Shown here one piece after another: positions 14,901 through 22,813 of a stretch of 42,974 bases of DNA. This DNA is from an uncultured Methylococcales bacterium. GTDB taxonomy: Bacteria > Pseudomonadota > Gammaproteobacteria > Methylococcales > Methylomonadaceae. Below the pieces are notes generated by a model. That model had not been told where the DNA came from. It saw nothing but the letters and a program-made list of their open reading frames with translations, and ran no database searches. A program made the position numbers and the translations under genes. Within the stretch, counting starts at the first letter, position 1, and each line of letters opens with the position of its first letter. The DNA lies in the NCBI GenBank assembly GCA_903902705.1, contig CAIUVX010000188.1:1-42974 (forward strand), given 5' to 3'.

Positions 14901-17796
14901 CGCAACCCCACTTTGCTATCCAGCGTTCTTCCCCATCATTGGGACGAATAATTCGATGCTCCATAAAGTCGTTTGGGTTTTGTGGAGAACAAGACAAGGC
15001 TTGGTAAATATTATCTTCGACTAACGACAGGTCGTCTGGATGAATAATCTGTGATAAATTTGCAAAATTACGTTTGTAATTTTCCCCTAAGCCAAAAATT
15101 TCATTAAACAGTGTGTCATTTATCCACGTTATCGCCGTAGGATCACGCAAATCAATAATATAATGCGCCAGCATCGCGATTCGTTGCGCAGTCTGTAATA
15201 ATTCCTGACTGTCTAATAGCTCCTTTTCCACCCGCTTGTAGTCGGTGATGTCTTCATAAATCCCCAGCAAGCCAATCGGTTCGTTTGCCTGATTTCTCAG
15301 TATCACTTTGGAGGTACGAAGCCACATTGTTTGCCCACTGGGTGTGGTCTGCGGTTCATCATAGGACAGTTTAGCGATGCCAGATTCCAAAACCGCTCTA
15401 TCATCGGCACGATAAAGTTCTGCTTGATCTTGCCATCCCAGCTGATAATCGTCTTTGCCGATTAAATCATTTGGGCAGTTCATCCCTGCATCCTTGGCAA
15501 ACGCTAGATTGCAACCAAGATAACGTAAATTGCAATCCTTCCAAAAAACCCGCATCGGCGCGGTATCAATAATGCTACGGAGTAAAGTATGCGCTTCGGC
15601 TATGGCTATTTCCGCTTTCTTGCGCTCGGTGATGTCGCGTGAGGAATTGAATAGTACTGGTTTGCCGTCTAGCGTCAGTGGAAAACCGCTGACTTCGACA
15701 TCGAGAATGCGCCCATCTTTACAGCGATGCTGGGTCTCGAATAAAGTGTGAACAGGTTTTTCAAGCTGTTGCCTAACAACTTTAATACATTCATCGGGAG
15801 AAAAGTAAACATCCCATTGAGAAACATTCATACCGATCATTTCTTCACGGCTATAGCCGAGCATTGCACAGAATGAATCACTGAACTCAATAAGATTGCC
15901 ATCAATGTCTAGGATGTGAATGCCGTCACTGGCATTGTGCAATAGTGCGAGATTCTTTTCGCTCTCTCTTTGTAAAGCCTGTTCGGCTCGCGCTCGCGCA
16001 GTGATGTCGAGAAATCTCCACACTCTGCCAACTACTTTGCCATTGATTCGTTGCGGAATGGAATATCGCTCAATAATTTTCCCATTTTTAAAATTGATAA
16101 TGTCGGAAGAACTCGCTTCTGGGCTGTTGTACAAGTCAAATACTTTATTCAAAAAACCTTCAGCATCCTCTATTTGCTTAAGGATAAACGACAATGCGGC
16201 ATTATCATCGTTGCTGATGATAATTTCATTGGGGATATGCCACATCTCAATAAAATTTTGATTATGCACAACCCACATATTGTTGAAGTCAACAACCAGA
16301 ATAGCTTCATTGGAGGATTCTAAGGTCGCTTGTAGCAACGACGAGGTTTTTTCTATGATTATCTGCGCTTCCTTGTTGTCGGTAATATCGATACACGAAC
16401 CGATATAACCCAAAAAAGACCCATCATCGGCAAAACGTGGCACACCAGTGTCCAATAACCAGCGGTATTCGCCATCGTAACGGCGCAAGCGATATTCCAT
16501 TGTAAAGGGTAAATGGGCATCGAATGAGCTGATGTAAGTATCCAAACAGTGTTGCAAGTCGTCGGCGTGTACGCCTTCAGCCCAGCCATTGCCTTGTTCT
16601 TGCTCTAAGGTGCGACCCGTAAAATTTAACCAGACTTTATTTAACTGATAACACTGTTTATCTACTCCTGCTATCCAGATTAGTACGGGAGCGTTATCGG
16701 CGAGTACACGAAAACGGCTTTCGCTTTCTTTTAATTCTCTGGTCAGTTTAGTGGCAATTTTGACGGCGTTGACACGCATATTAAGATAGGAATTCGATAA
16801 TAAAAATAATAAAAAGCTGATTAGAGTGCCAGTGCTTAGGGTAATCCACACTCCTTCATAATCTAAGCTGTTAGTTACTATTATTTTTTCAAACTGTAAT
16901 GTCCAAATTGTACCGTTAAAATTGTTGGTTAATTCAACTAATAATTGGTGCTGGTGGGGTGTTTTAGTGTCAGAATGATTTGGGTTGTTATCGTAGAAGA
17001 GATGTTCTGCTTGAGTGTTTTGACCGTCATAAATCCGTAGATGCGCTTGAAAGTGATTGTCCTGCAACACTATGTTATTCAGTAAATCAGTCATGCGAAA
17101 CGGACTATACACCCAACCGAACAGCGCGGCACGGCGTTGTTCTATGGTGTCTATGGGTTGCCCTTTTTTGTAAACAGGCGCGTACATCAATGTCCCTGCT
17201 TGAACATCTGTGTTAGATTCCTGTACTAGGGTCACTCGTTCCGATAGCGTAACGATATTTTTATCACGCGCTTGCTCCATTGCTGCACGGCGTACTGGCT
17301 CAGAATACATATCGTAACCAAAAGCGCGTAAGTTGCGGTCAGTGAACGGCTCTAAAAAAATAATCGAGCTATAAGCTTCACGCTCGCCTTCGGGATGTAC
17401 TTTATAATCAGGAAAACCCTCGGCACGAATAGTGGCTTCATGTCTAGCCAATTGTTCGACAGGAATCCATAGTGCAAAACCTAAGCCTTGAATCCCGTTA
17501 AAATGATTATCCAGACGCAGACGATCAACATAAGTATGCCATTCTTGTCGTTCTACTGCTGGTGATGCTTCAAACAGTGCTGCACCACCCAACAAAACTT
17601 GCTCATGGGCTTCTAAACGAGCCGCTATTTTTAGTTGGATTTCTTCGCAGTAAGAAAAAAAATGTTGGTATGCACGGGTATCAATGTCAGATTTTATCCA
17701 ATAACCAGCCACACCAGAACCCGCCAATCCTAGTAATAAAACTATCCACGTTAGTAATCTATAAAGACGATTTTGCATGTGTAGCTTGCCCTTCAT
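11971..17796 (-). CDS. CHASE-(PAS)9-GGDEF-EAL diguanylate cyclase/phosphodiesterase
   Basis: A 1941-residue inner-membrane sensor that should make and/or degrade cyclic di-GMP. In order: a membrane helix (about 13-30), a periplasmic CHASE domain (about 60-230, with GIQGLGFALW and EPFTDRN), a second helix (about 315-335), nine PAS/PAC modules (about 350-1470, most ending in a DITERK-like linker), a GGDEF domain with intact GGDEF (about 1595) and preceding RLAFYDPLTQLPNRR, and an EAL domain. The EAL motif reads ETL (GAETLVYW), but NIS, ITETGLM, IDDFGTGYSSL, KIDK and AEGVET are present, so phosphodiesterase activity is plausible. It is flanked by inverted copies of a 34-bp palindrome and is divergent from cutA. 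Confidence 0.92.
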   Translation of the reverse strand: MKGKLHMQNRLYRLLTWIVLLLGLAGSGVAGYWIKSDIDTRAYQHFFSYCEEIQLKIAARLEAHEQVLLGGAALFEASPAVERQEWHTYVDRLRLDNHFNGIQGLGFALWIPVEQLARHEATIRAEGFPDYKVHPEGEREAYSSIIFLEPFTDRNLRAFGYDMYSEPVRRAAMEQARDKNIVTLSERVTLVQESNTDVQAGTLMYAPVYKKGQPIDTIEQRRAALFGWVYSPFRMTDLLNNIVLQDNHFQAHLRIYDGQNTQAEHLFYDNNPNHSDTKTPHQHQLLVELTNNFNGTIWTLQFEKIIVTNSLDYEGVWITLSTGTLISFLLFLLSNSYLNMRVNAVKIATKLTRELKESESRFRVLADNAPVLIWIAGVDKQCYQLNKVWLNFTGRTLEQEQGNGWAEGVHADDLQHCLDTYISSFDAHLPFTMEYRLRRYDGEYRWLLDTGVPRFADDGSFLGYIGSCIDITDNKEAQIIIEKTSSLLQATLESSNEAILVVDFNNMWVVHNQNFIEMWHIPNEIIISNDDNAALSFILKQIEDAEGFLNKVFDLYNSPEASSSDIINFKNGKIIERYSIPQRINGKVVGRVWRFLDITARARAEQALQRESEKNLALLHNASDGIHILDIDGNLIEFSDSFCAMLGYSREEMIGMNVSQWDVYFSPDECIKVVRQQLEKPVHTLFETQHRCKDGRILDVEVSGFPLTLDGKPVLFNSSRDITERKKAEIAIAEAHTLLRSIIDTAPMRVFWKDCNLRYLGCNLAFAKDAGMNCPNDLIGKDDYQLGWQDQAELYRADDRAVLESGIAKLSYDEPQTTPSGQTMWLRTSKVILRNQANEPIGLLGIYEDITDYKRVEKELLDSQELLQTAQRIAMLAHYIIDLRDPTAITWINDTLFNEIFGLGENYKRNFANLSQIIHPDDLSLVEDNIYQALSCSPQNPNDFMEHRIIRPNDGEERWIAKWGCVFFDEQNNPIRQVGMIQDITKRKHLEEVIKANEAFTIDIINSLTAHIAVLDEQGVIVMVNQAWRQFAQQNDLPNAYCNSLGSNYLEICAKSIDHDSPETAGILHGIMTVLAGTAEFYHIEYTCDSLEEKRWFYMKVLPLQGVKRGVVISHENITERKQAELALKISEQKFRSIIEISPVPMLLYDSQQNIIFLNTTFINTFDYELSDIPTVTDWWIKTCPNAHYRQLMIDAWQAELEKTEQENQSFIPLEVIVECKDGTQKTILFNEKSIIDYGYLVVLYDITRLKQIEQYLLRNQQQLQNIITGTNAGTWEWNVQTGEVVFNERWANIIGYKLAELQPVSIQTWRNLCHPDDLKCAEELLNKHFAGELDCYQSEFQMKHKQGHWVWVVSRGRVVSSTEDGKPLLMAGTHIDISNAKKVEAELRIAATVFESQEGMLITDAYEIILNVNKAFTQVTGYDADEAIGQTPRLLHSGRHDKEFYTAMWQSINDTGEWHGEIWNRRKNGDIYPEQLTITAVKANGQNLVTHYVATLVDITERKAMEDYIHRLAFYDPLTQLPNRRLLQERIKHGIELNHRTGNQMAVLMMDLDKFKAVNDTQGHAAGDELLQQVAERVKASLREVDMVARLGGDEFVILLENVSHYEHVAHVAQSIIDTLTQPFTLNQHHEVSIGASIGISICPQHGNTIEILMDNADTALYHAKDSGRGCFTYFSEALNKKAHERIALESRLHSAIEQQELRLYFQPQIEINSGLIVGAETLVYWNDSGKGDRVILKDFITLAEETGVAVAIGEWALRETCKLGRQWLDEGLPMVTLAVNISSYLFRCGDIKNLVSQILDETGLPPDYLGLEITETGLMVNQQHALSILNSLNTRSIQLAIDDFGTGYSSLSRLKSFPIDILKIDKTFINNIPFSQDDMMITTTIIDIAHHLDFKVLAEGVETAKQLTFLRQQGCDYYQGDLYSKALSAHDFGLLLRKS

Positions 17797-17834
17797 GGTG
17801 GTTCATAGTTTAGGGGAGTGGGTTAAAGATATTA

Positions 17835-17868
17835 ATGACTGCCAGTCCTTTAAAGGACTGGCAGTCAT
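17835..17868. repeat. 34-bp perfect palindrome, copy 2
   Basis: Identical to copy 1 (arm ATGACTGCCAGTCCTTT and its complement). It lies 39 bp upstream of the GGDEF-EAL start codon and 113 bp upstream of cutA, in a divergent promoter region. The preceding GATATTA matches the flank of copy 1 in inverted orientation. Confidence 0.85.
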
Positions 17869-17981
17869 ACGAGAATAACGGGCTTGAGCAAGCATGAACT
17901 GATTATCGTCACAATATTAAAGACAATTGGTATTAATTTCTAGCATAATATCCTGTTTAAATTTAAGTACCCAATAAAATA

Positions 17982-18299
17982 ATGCCTACTGCTTATCAAA
18001 TTATTCTCTGCACTTGCCTTGATAAAGACACGGCAGAAAAAATTGCGGGTTTGCTGATTGAAGCTAGGTTGGCGGCTTGCGTGAATATTGTGCCGAATAT
18101 CACCTCTGTTTATCGTTGGCAAGGTCAACTTGAATACGCTGAAGAACAGCTATTACTGATTAAAACCCGACAAGATGCTTATCCATTACTGGAAGCCATG
18201 ATAAAAAAACATCATCCTTATCAAATACCCGAAATTATTGCTGTGCCAATTGAACGCGGCTTACCCGACTACCTGCATTGGATAGATTCATGCCACTAA
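17982..18299 (+). CDS. cutA: Divalent-cation tolerance protein CutA
   Basis: A 105-residue CutA1-family protein; these are trimeric, very stable, ferredoxin-like proteins linked to copper tolerance. The family pattern is clear: ILCTCLDKDTAEKIAGLLIEARLAACVNIVP, SVYRWQGQLEYAEEQLLLIKT, and HPYQIPEIIAVPIERGLPDYLHWI. Its last codons overlap the start of dsbD by 10 bp, so the two are translationally coupled. The cutA-dsbD order is common in gammaproteobacteria, and the copper theme recurs at the far end of this window. Confidence 0.93.
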   Translation: MPTAYQIILCTCLDKDTAEKIAGLLIEARLAACVNIVPNITSVYRWQGQLEYAEEQLLLIKTRQDAYPLLEAMIKKHHPYQIPEIIAVPIERGLPDYLHWIDSCH

Positions 18300-20485
18300 T
18301 CAACACATTTTTATTAACCCTGCTGTTATGGTGTCCATCTATTTGGGCAGAGATTCAGGTTTTACCGCCTGAACAGGTGTTTAGCGTATCAGCAACCGCG
18401 CTAAGTGCTGAACAACTGGAAGTCACTTGGCAAATCAAAGACGGTTATTATCTTTATCGTGAACGAACTCATATTAAATCCAATACGGAGGCGGTTTCTT
18501 TAGGCGAGGCTATTTTTCCCAGCGGCGAAATCAAGCATGATGTTAATTTTGGTGATATGGAAATTTATCGCCAGTCACTGAAAGTTCAGTTACCGATTAA
18601 GGCCAATGGAGCGACTAGCGTATTGCTGTCTTTAGGTTATCAAGGCTGTTCTGACCAAGGTATCTGTTATCCACCACAAAAAGCCAGTGTGGAAGTCGCG
18701 TTGCCTGTTGCCGCACCTGTGGTCAAAGTAGACCCGCTGGAAAAGCTACTCAAGGGTTCAAAAAACAAAGACGATTTATTGCCGCCTGAGCAAGCGTTTC
18801 AATTTTTTGCTACCGTTAAAGATGCCAATACTGTGCAGGTTGCTTGGCACATTGCCCAAGGTTATTATTTATACCGCGAAAAAATTCATTTGGAATTGCT
18901 TAACGCGCCAGACACGCAATTGGGCGATTTTAACGTTCCCAATGGGTCGCCTAAAGAAGATGAAGCCTTTGGACGAGTAGAAATTTTTCATGATGATTTG
19001 AAGTTTGATTTACCGTTAATACGCAATAAAGCTGACGCACAAACCATTAGCTTAACAGCTAGTTTTCAAGGTTGCGCGGAACGGGGCGTGTGTTATCAGC
19101 CGATGACGCAGACAGTTGAATTGCAACTACCAGCGGGTCTTGTCAATACGCAGCTAACTAAGGTTAACCCCGCGCCTGTGTTATCGGAGCAAGATCAAAT
19201 TGTCGATTCCTTAAAGCATGATAGTTTCGGCGTTGTGTTACTGAGTTTTTTTGGCTTTGGCTTGTTGTTGTCAATGACTCCGTGCATTTTTCCTATGATT
19301 CCAATTTTATCGGGCATTATTGTTGGGCATGGAAATCACATCACCACCTTTAGAGCTTTTTTACTGTCGCTGAGTTATGTGGTTGCCTCCGCCGTGACTT
19401 ATACGGTGTTTGGCATATTGGCAGCAGTGTTTGGCGAAAACCTACAAACCCTATTCCAACAACCGTGGATTATTGGCTTGTTCAGCCTAGTTTTTGTGGT
19501 GCTATCGTTATCGATGTTTGGCTTTTATAATTTGCAATTACCCAATGCGATACAAACTAAATTGCATAACTCCAGTGTTCGACATCAAGATGGTTCATTG
19601 TGGGGCGCGGCGATTATGGGCGCATTATCTTCGCTCATTGTTGGACCTTGTGTCGCCGCACCGTTGGCAGGCGCGTTGATTTTTATTGGGCAAACAGGCG
19701 ATGCCGTGTTAGGTGGCAGTGCCTTATTTGCCTTAGGTTTAGGCATGGGCGTGCCGTTATTATTGCTAGGTGCATCAGCAGGTAAATTATTACCCAAAGC
19801 AGGCGAATGGATGAATACCACCAAAGCGGTATTTGGTGTGGTTATGTTGGCGGTCGCTGTATGGATGCTGGAGCGAGTGTTACCGCCACCGCTGACCATG
19901 TTATTGTGGGCAATGTTGTTAGTGTTACCCGCTATTTATCTCAGTGCTATCGACCCTTTACCCGCACACGTTTCAGGCTGGCGCAAATTATGGAAAGGCG
20001 TGGGTTTGATGATGTTGGCTTATGGCATATTGCTACTGATAGGTGTAAGTATGGGTAATAGTAACCCCTTAAAACCACTGCAAGGTGTTGGCGCGACTAC
20101 TGTTCCCGTTGCCGATCAAAGCATGGTTTTTCAGCGTGTGCGCACGGTAGCCGAACTGGATGCCAAAGTTAAACAAGCCAGTCAGCAGGGTAAGCGAGTG
20201 ATGCTGGATTTTTATGCCGATTGGTGTGTGTCCTGTAAAGAAATGGAGGTGTACACCTTTACCGATGCTAAAGTAAAACTGGCACTTAAGGATTTTGTGT
20301 TATTACAAGCCGATGTCACTGAAAACTCTGAATCCGATAAAGCACTGTTGAATAAATTCCAACTCATAGGTCCTCCTGCTATTGTATTTTTTAGCACTGA
20401 CCAACAAGAACATTCTGAACACCGCATCATCGGTTATCAGGATACCGACACTTTTCTTCAATCGTTACAACGAGTCACTCTATGA
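18290..20485 (+). CDS. dsbD: Thiol:disulfide interchange protein DsbD with duplicated N-terminal domain
   Basis: Carries electrons from cytoplasmic thioredoxin across the inner membrane to periplasmic DsbC, TlpA and similar proteins. I start at the ATG at 18290 (MPLINTF...), which gives a signal peptide, rather than a TTG 12 bases upstream. The protein is about 731 residues, well above the 565 of E. coli DsbD, because the N-terminal domain is present twice: residues about 20-140 with GCSDQGICYPP and about 165-285 with GCAERGVCYQP, each keeping the two active Cys. Then come eight membrane helices with TPCIFPMIP and GPCVAAPLAG, and a C-terminal thioredoxin domain with ADWCVSCK. It overlaps cutA and tlpA. 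Confidence 0.94.
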   Translation: MPLINTFLLTLLLWCPSIWAEIQVLPPEQVFSVSATALSAEQLEVTWQIKDGYYLYRERTHIKSNTEAVSLGEAIFPSGEIKHDVNFGDMEIYRQSLKVQLPIKANGATSVLLSLGYQGCSDQGICYPPQKASVEVALPVAAPVVKVDPLEKLLKGSKNKDDLLPPEQAFQFFATVKDANTVQVAWHIAQGYYLYREKIHLELLNAPDTQLGDFNVPNGSPKEDEAFGRVEIFHDDLKFDLPLIRNKADAQTISLTASFQGCAERGVCYQPMTQTVELQLPAGLVNTQLTKVNPAPVLSEQDQIVDSLKHDSFGVVLLSFFGFGLLLSMTPCIFPMIPILSGIIVGHGNHITTFRAFLLSLSYVVASAVTYTVFGILAAVFGENLQTLFQQPWIIGLFSLVFVVLSLSMFGFYNLQLPNAIQTKLHNSSVRHQDGSLWGAAIMGALSSLIVGPCVAAPLAGALIFIGQTGDAVLGGSALFALGLGMGVPLLLLGASAGKLLPKAGEWMNTTKAVFGVVMLAVAVWMLERVLPPPLTMLLWAMLLVLPAIYLSAIDPLPAHVSGWRKLWKGVGLMMLAYGILLLIGVSMGNSNPLKPLQGVGATTVPVADQSMVFQRVRTVAELDAKVKQASQQGKRVMLDFYADWCVSCKEMEVYTFTDAKVKLALKDFVLLQADVTENSESDKALLNKFQLIGPPAIVFFSTDQQEHSEHRIIGYQDTDTFLQSLQRVTL

Positions 20486-20994
20486 AATCGTCTGAATTAG
20501 TTATTATCGTTGCCGTGTTGGCATTAGGTGTAGGTCTGACCACACGGTTTTTTATCGAACCTGCACAAAGCAAGACGCTCACACCGTTAAGTGAATTTAA
20601 TTTGCCTGACGCAGCGGGCAAACAACACGACAGCAAGGAATGGCAAGGCAAAATTCGTATTATTAATTTTTGGGCAACGTGGTGTTCGCCGTGTCGTAAA
20701 GAAATTCCTGAATTTATTTCTCTGCAAGAAAAATACGCCGATAAAAATGTTCAGTTTATTGGTATTGCCATCGATGAACCCGCAGAGGTTAATGAATACC
20801 TCAAAACCATACATATCAATTATCCAATGTTAATTGGCAGCGATACGGGAATGTCATTAGCTCAACGTTGGGGTAATAACATCGGCGCAGTGCCTTATAC
20901 CATCGTTGTTGACCAGCAAGGTCAGATTGTTCATCAACAAGCAGGGGAATTTTCTACTGAACAGATAGTAAAGGTGATTACGCCATTGTTGTAA
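20482..20994 (+). CDS. Periplasmic TlpA/ResA-type thioredoxin
   Basis: A membrane-anchored thiol reductase of the TlpA/ResA/CcmG group that probably receives electrons from the preceding DsbD. The 170 residues hold an N-terminal membrane anchor (about 5-25), the typical FNLPDAAGKQH strand region, the active site WATWCSPCRKEIP (about 70-80) and the cis-Pro motif GAVPYTIVVD. The ATG overlaps the dsbD stop by 4 bp (ATGA). In Pseudomonas and many relatives the next gene is aroQ; here aroQ is 7.8 kb away, past an accessory island. Confidence 0.92.
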   Translation: MKSSELVIIVAVLALGVGLTTRFFIEPAQSKTLTPLSEFNLPDAAGKQHDSKEWQGKIRIINFWATWCSPCRKEIPEFISLQEKYADKNVQFIGIAIDEPAEVNEYLKTIHINYPMLIGSDTGMSLAQRWGNNIGAVPYTIVVDQQGQIVHQQAGEFSTEQIVKVITPLL

Positions 20995-21036
20995 TTTGAG
21001 GTTTTTTCATGGTGGTGTATTAAATCTGTTATTTTT

Positions 21037-21056
21037 ATGACTGCCAGTCCTTTAAA
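21037..21056. repeat. Half copy of the 34-bp palindrome
   Basis: ATGACTGCCAGTCCTTTAAA matches the left arm and centre of the palindrome found whole at 11912, 17835 and 31023, then breaks off into unrelated sequence. It sits 42 bp after the TlpA-like gene, exactly where the accessory island begins, and may mark an insertion or deletion boundary. Confidence 0.75.
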
Positions 21057-21107
21057 TGCATAGGTATCTACACAAATCGACCTACTGAAATAGAGTATCA
21101 TTATAGA

Positions 21108-21374
21108 ATGACTAAAAAACACTCACAAACATTGACCCGCGATTGGCAACCCGTTACCAACAATTGGTAGGGGAATCCTTGAACGCAAAGTACAGCCATT
21201 CGGCTATTAGTCGCCAAAGGCATTATTCTAAAAGTCAAAGACGGCACAACAGCGGGTTATAAACTCAATCCGCATTATGGCTGGAAAGGCACGGTGTCCA
21301 ATATGCAGATTGAAAAAGAGCGCATTGTTAAACAGCGCGTAGTGGATATGAAAAAATATCGGGATGTGACATAA
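21108..21374 (+). pseudogene. Remnant of a RepL-like plasmid replication gene
   Basis: Two fragments in different frames. An ATG at 21108 opens MTKKHSQTLTRDWQPVTNNW and stops after 20 residues. From 21183 to 21374 another frame reads TQSTAIRLLVAKGIILKV..., GYKLNPHYGWKG and a basic helical end, KYRDVT. The second part has the winged-helix followed by a (K/M)xNPxxxWKG strand pattern of RepL-type replication initiators from small plasmids. Stop codons separate the parts and no full-length frame exists, so this is degraded. The assignment is from pattern only and moderate. Confidence 0.5.
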
Positions 21375-21394
21375 AAATTAAGCAAGGGATAATT

Positions 21395-21586
21395 ATGGAA
21401 ATCGTGTGTAAAAATTGCAATACCAGTCATTTTCTCAGTGATGACAGAATCCCTTTAGAAACCAAAACGGGTAAATGCAAAAAATGCAGTGCGCCGATAA
21501 CGGTATTGGGAAAAAATGCCATCGGTTCAATCGAGCTATCACTTACGCATTCAATACAGCGTTTAAACGTATTTCTGAAAAGTTAG
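21395..21586 (+). CDS. Small zinc-ribbon protein, possibly truncated
   Basis: A 63-residue frame beginning MEIVCKNCNTSHFLSDDRIP with CxxC...CxxC (KCKKCSAPI), i.e. a MJ0042-like zinc ribbon often found at the start of longer proteins. AAGGGA precedes the ATG. From about 21538 a different frame is open and reads AITYAFNTAFKRISEKLEQQ...FVWLANP to the stop at 21642, which looks like a helix-rich end of another protein. So the locus is probably a broken or recombined gene; whether the 63-residue product is made is unclear. Confidence 0.45.
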   Translation: MEIVCKNCNTSHFLSDDRIPLETKTGKCKKCSAPITVLGKNAIGSIELSLTHSIQRLNVFLKS

Positions 21587-21640
21587 AACAACAGGGCTTA
21601 ATTAAATCAGAAAATAGTTTTGTTTGGTTAGCTAACCCTT

Positions 21641-21728
21641 AACGCACAACGCACAACAACGCACAAAGTGATTTTGTGAGCAACGTGCTTTTTAATCACA
21701 CACACTCACACACCTCTATAAGAGGTGT
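21641..21728. repeat. Short direct repeats and a hairpin in the gap 21.64-21.83 kb
   Basis: Three copies of CGCACAA (21643, 21650, 21660) are followed by a CA-rich stretch and a hairpin ACACCTCT-ATA-AGAGGTGT (21710-21728). The repeats look like small iterons and lie just after the RepL-like remnant, but their spacing is irregular. A remnant plasmid origin is possible; a terminator for the fragments upstream is the simpler reading of the hairpin. Confidence 0.4.
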
Positions 21729-21834
21729 ATGGTGTGATGTGTGAGCTAGGCACTGAATAAAAAATTTCATTCTTCATTATAAAATTGGGGTAATGGGTTA
21801 TAGTGATGCTTAACTTCTTTTTATGGATTAACCG

Positions 21835-22497
21835 ATGAAAAAATTTACAGTTACAATTTTTCTTTTTAGCTTACTTTTTGTTGGTTGCGCTTACAGAAAC
21901 CAAGCTAATTATTCAAATCAATCTTTTACTGGGGTGCAAATGCAGAAAATAGAACCTCAATTTTTAGGCTGGGATAAAAATGGCTATAAACAGTTTGATA
22001 ACGATTCCACAAAAAGTAGAAACACCCAAAGCACAATAATAGGGAATAATGCCGTCATACTAAATGAAGATACTATCTTGTGTGAAACAGACACGCCTCT
22101 TTCACAACTTTATTTAGAATTTAAAGAACCTGATAAATACCCCGCAACTTGGTTAATAAAAAACACAACGATGCGAATTGATTCCTACAGAAATATTGTC
22201 AAATTAGATAGAGAAGAGAGAGCGATAAATAGAGAACTGAGACGGTTAGGTGGAAAACAGGAAACTAGCGATAGCTTAACAACACTTATAACACTTACAA
22301 ATCCAGAAAATGCAAAAGAATTTTTAAGATTATGTACTACCAATAAAACACCTATACCAGTAGAAGTTATAGAAGTAAAACCTATTTCTAAAATAGCAAA
22401 AATAAAGGTTACGTTAAATAATACTCTTGCCGAACTATGGACTTATCAATCTCATTTAACTTTTCCTAATACGAGTGAGATAATACACCTGCACTAA
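21835..22497 (+). CDS. Lipoprotein of unknown function, apparently frameshifted at its end
   Basis: A 220-residue frame with a lipoprotein signal (FLFSLLFVGC, lipid-attached Cys at 18) and an otherwise soluble, Lys/Asn/Thr-rich body with no recognised domain. The DNA is visibly more AT-rich than the core genes. The frame stops at TSEIIHLH, but one frame over an open stretch (22479-22709) continues directly with a Gln/Pro-rich linker and a Cys-containing end that look like the natural C-terminus. A single extra base (or a -1 slip) between about 22479 and 22494 would join them into about 290 residues. Confidence 0.6.
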   Translation: MKKFTVTIFLFSLLFVGCAYRNQANYSNQSFTGVQMQKIEPQFLGWDKNGYKQFDNDSTKSRNTQSTIIGNNAVILNEDTILCETDTPLSQLYLEFKEPDKYPATWLIKNTTMRIDSYRNIVKLDREERAINRELRRLGGKQETSDSLTTLITLTNPENAKEFLRLCTTNKTPIPVEVIEVKPISKIAKIKVTLNNTLAELWTYQSHLTFPNTSEIIHLH

Positions 22498-22709
22498 ATC
22501 AATCAGTAGAAAAACAATCTACTTCTAATTATCAAGTTGCTCCACCAACTCAACAAACAGCACAGCCAGTGGTAGAACAAACCGCACCAACTTATCAAGC
22601 CTACCAACAACCACAAGTTGAACATTCAGGAAAAGATTTAAGAAGTTGTCTTGCGTTAGTAGATAACAACGCAATAGCTGAATGTGTCCGAAAAGCTAAT
22701 AAAAGGTAA
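22479..22709 (+). pseudogene. Out-of-frame C-terminal part of the preceding lipoprotein
   Basis: Seventy-six codons without a start codon of their own, reading DNTPALNQSVEK..., a QTAQPVVEQTAPTYQAYQQP linker, then GKDLRSCLALVDNNAIAECVRKANKR. The end has the LRxCLxLxxNxAIAxC pattern that I associate with the C-termini of small secreted or lipoprotein families in gammaproteobacteria. It abuts and overlaps the stop of the lipoprotein frame by 19 bases in the -1 frame, which is the reason to treat it as the same gene, split by a frameshift. Confidence 0.55.
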
Positions 22710-22813
22710 TAAAAACTTTTACACGGGATTAAAATAAAAGATTTTGTTTTAATCCCTTTTAATCAAGGATGGCTATTTGTTGCTTATAACTTAAATAATT
22801 TTGATAAAAAAAG

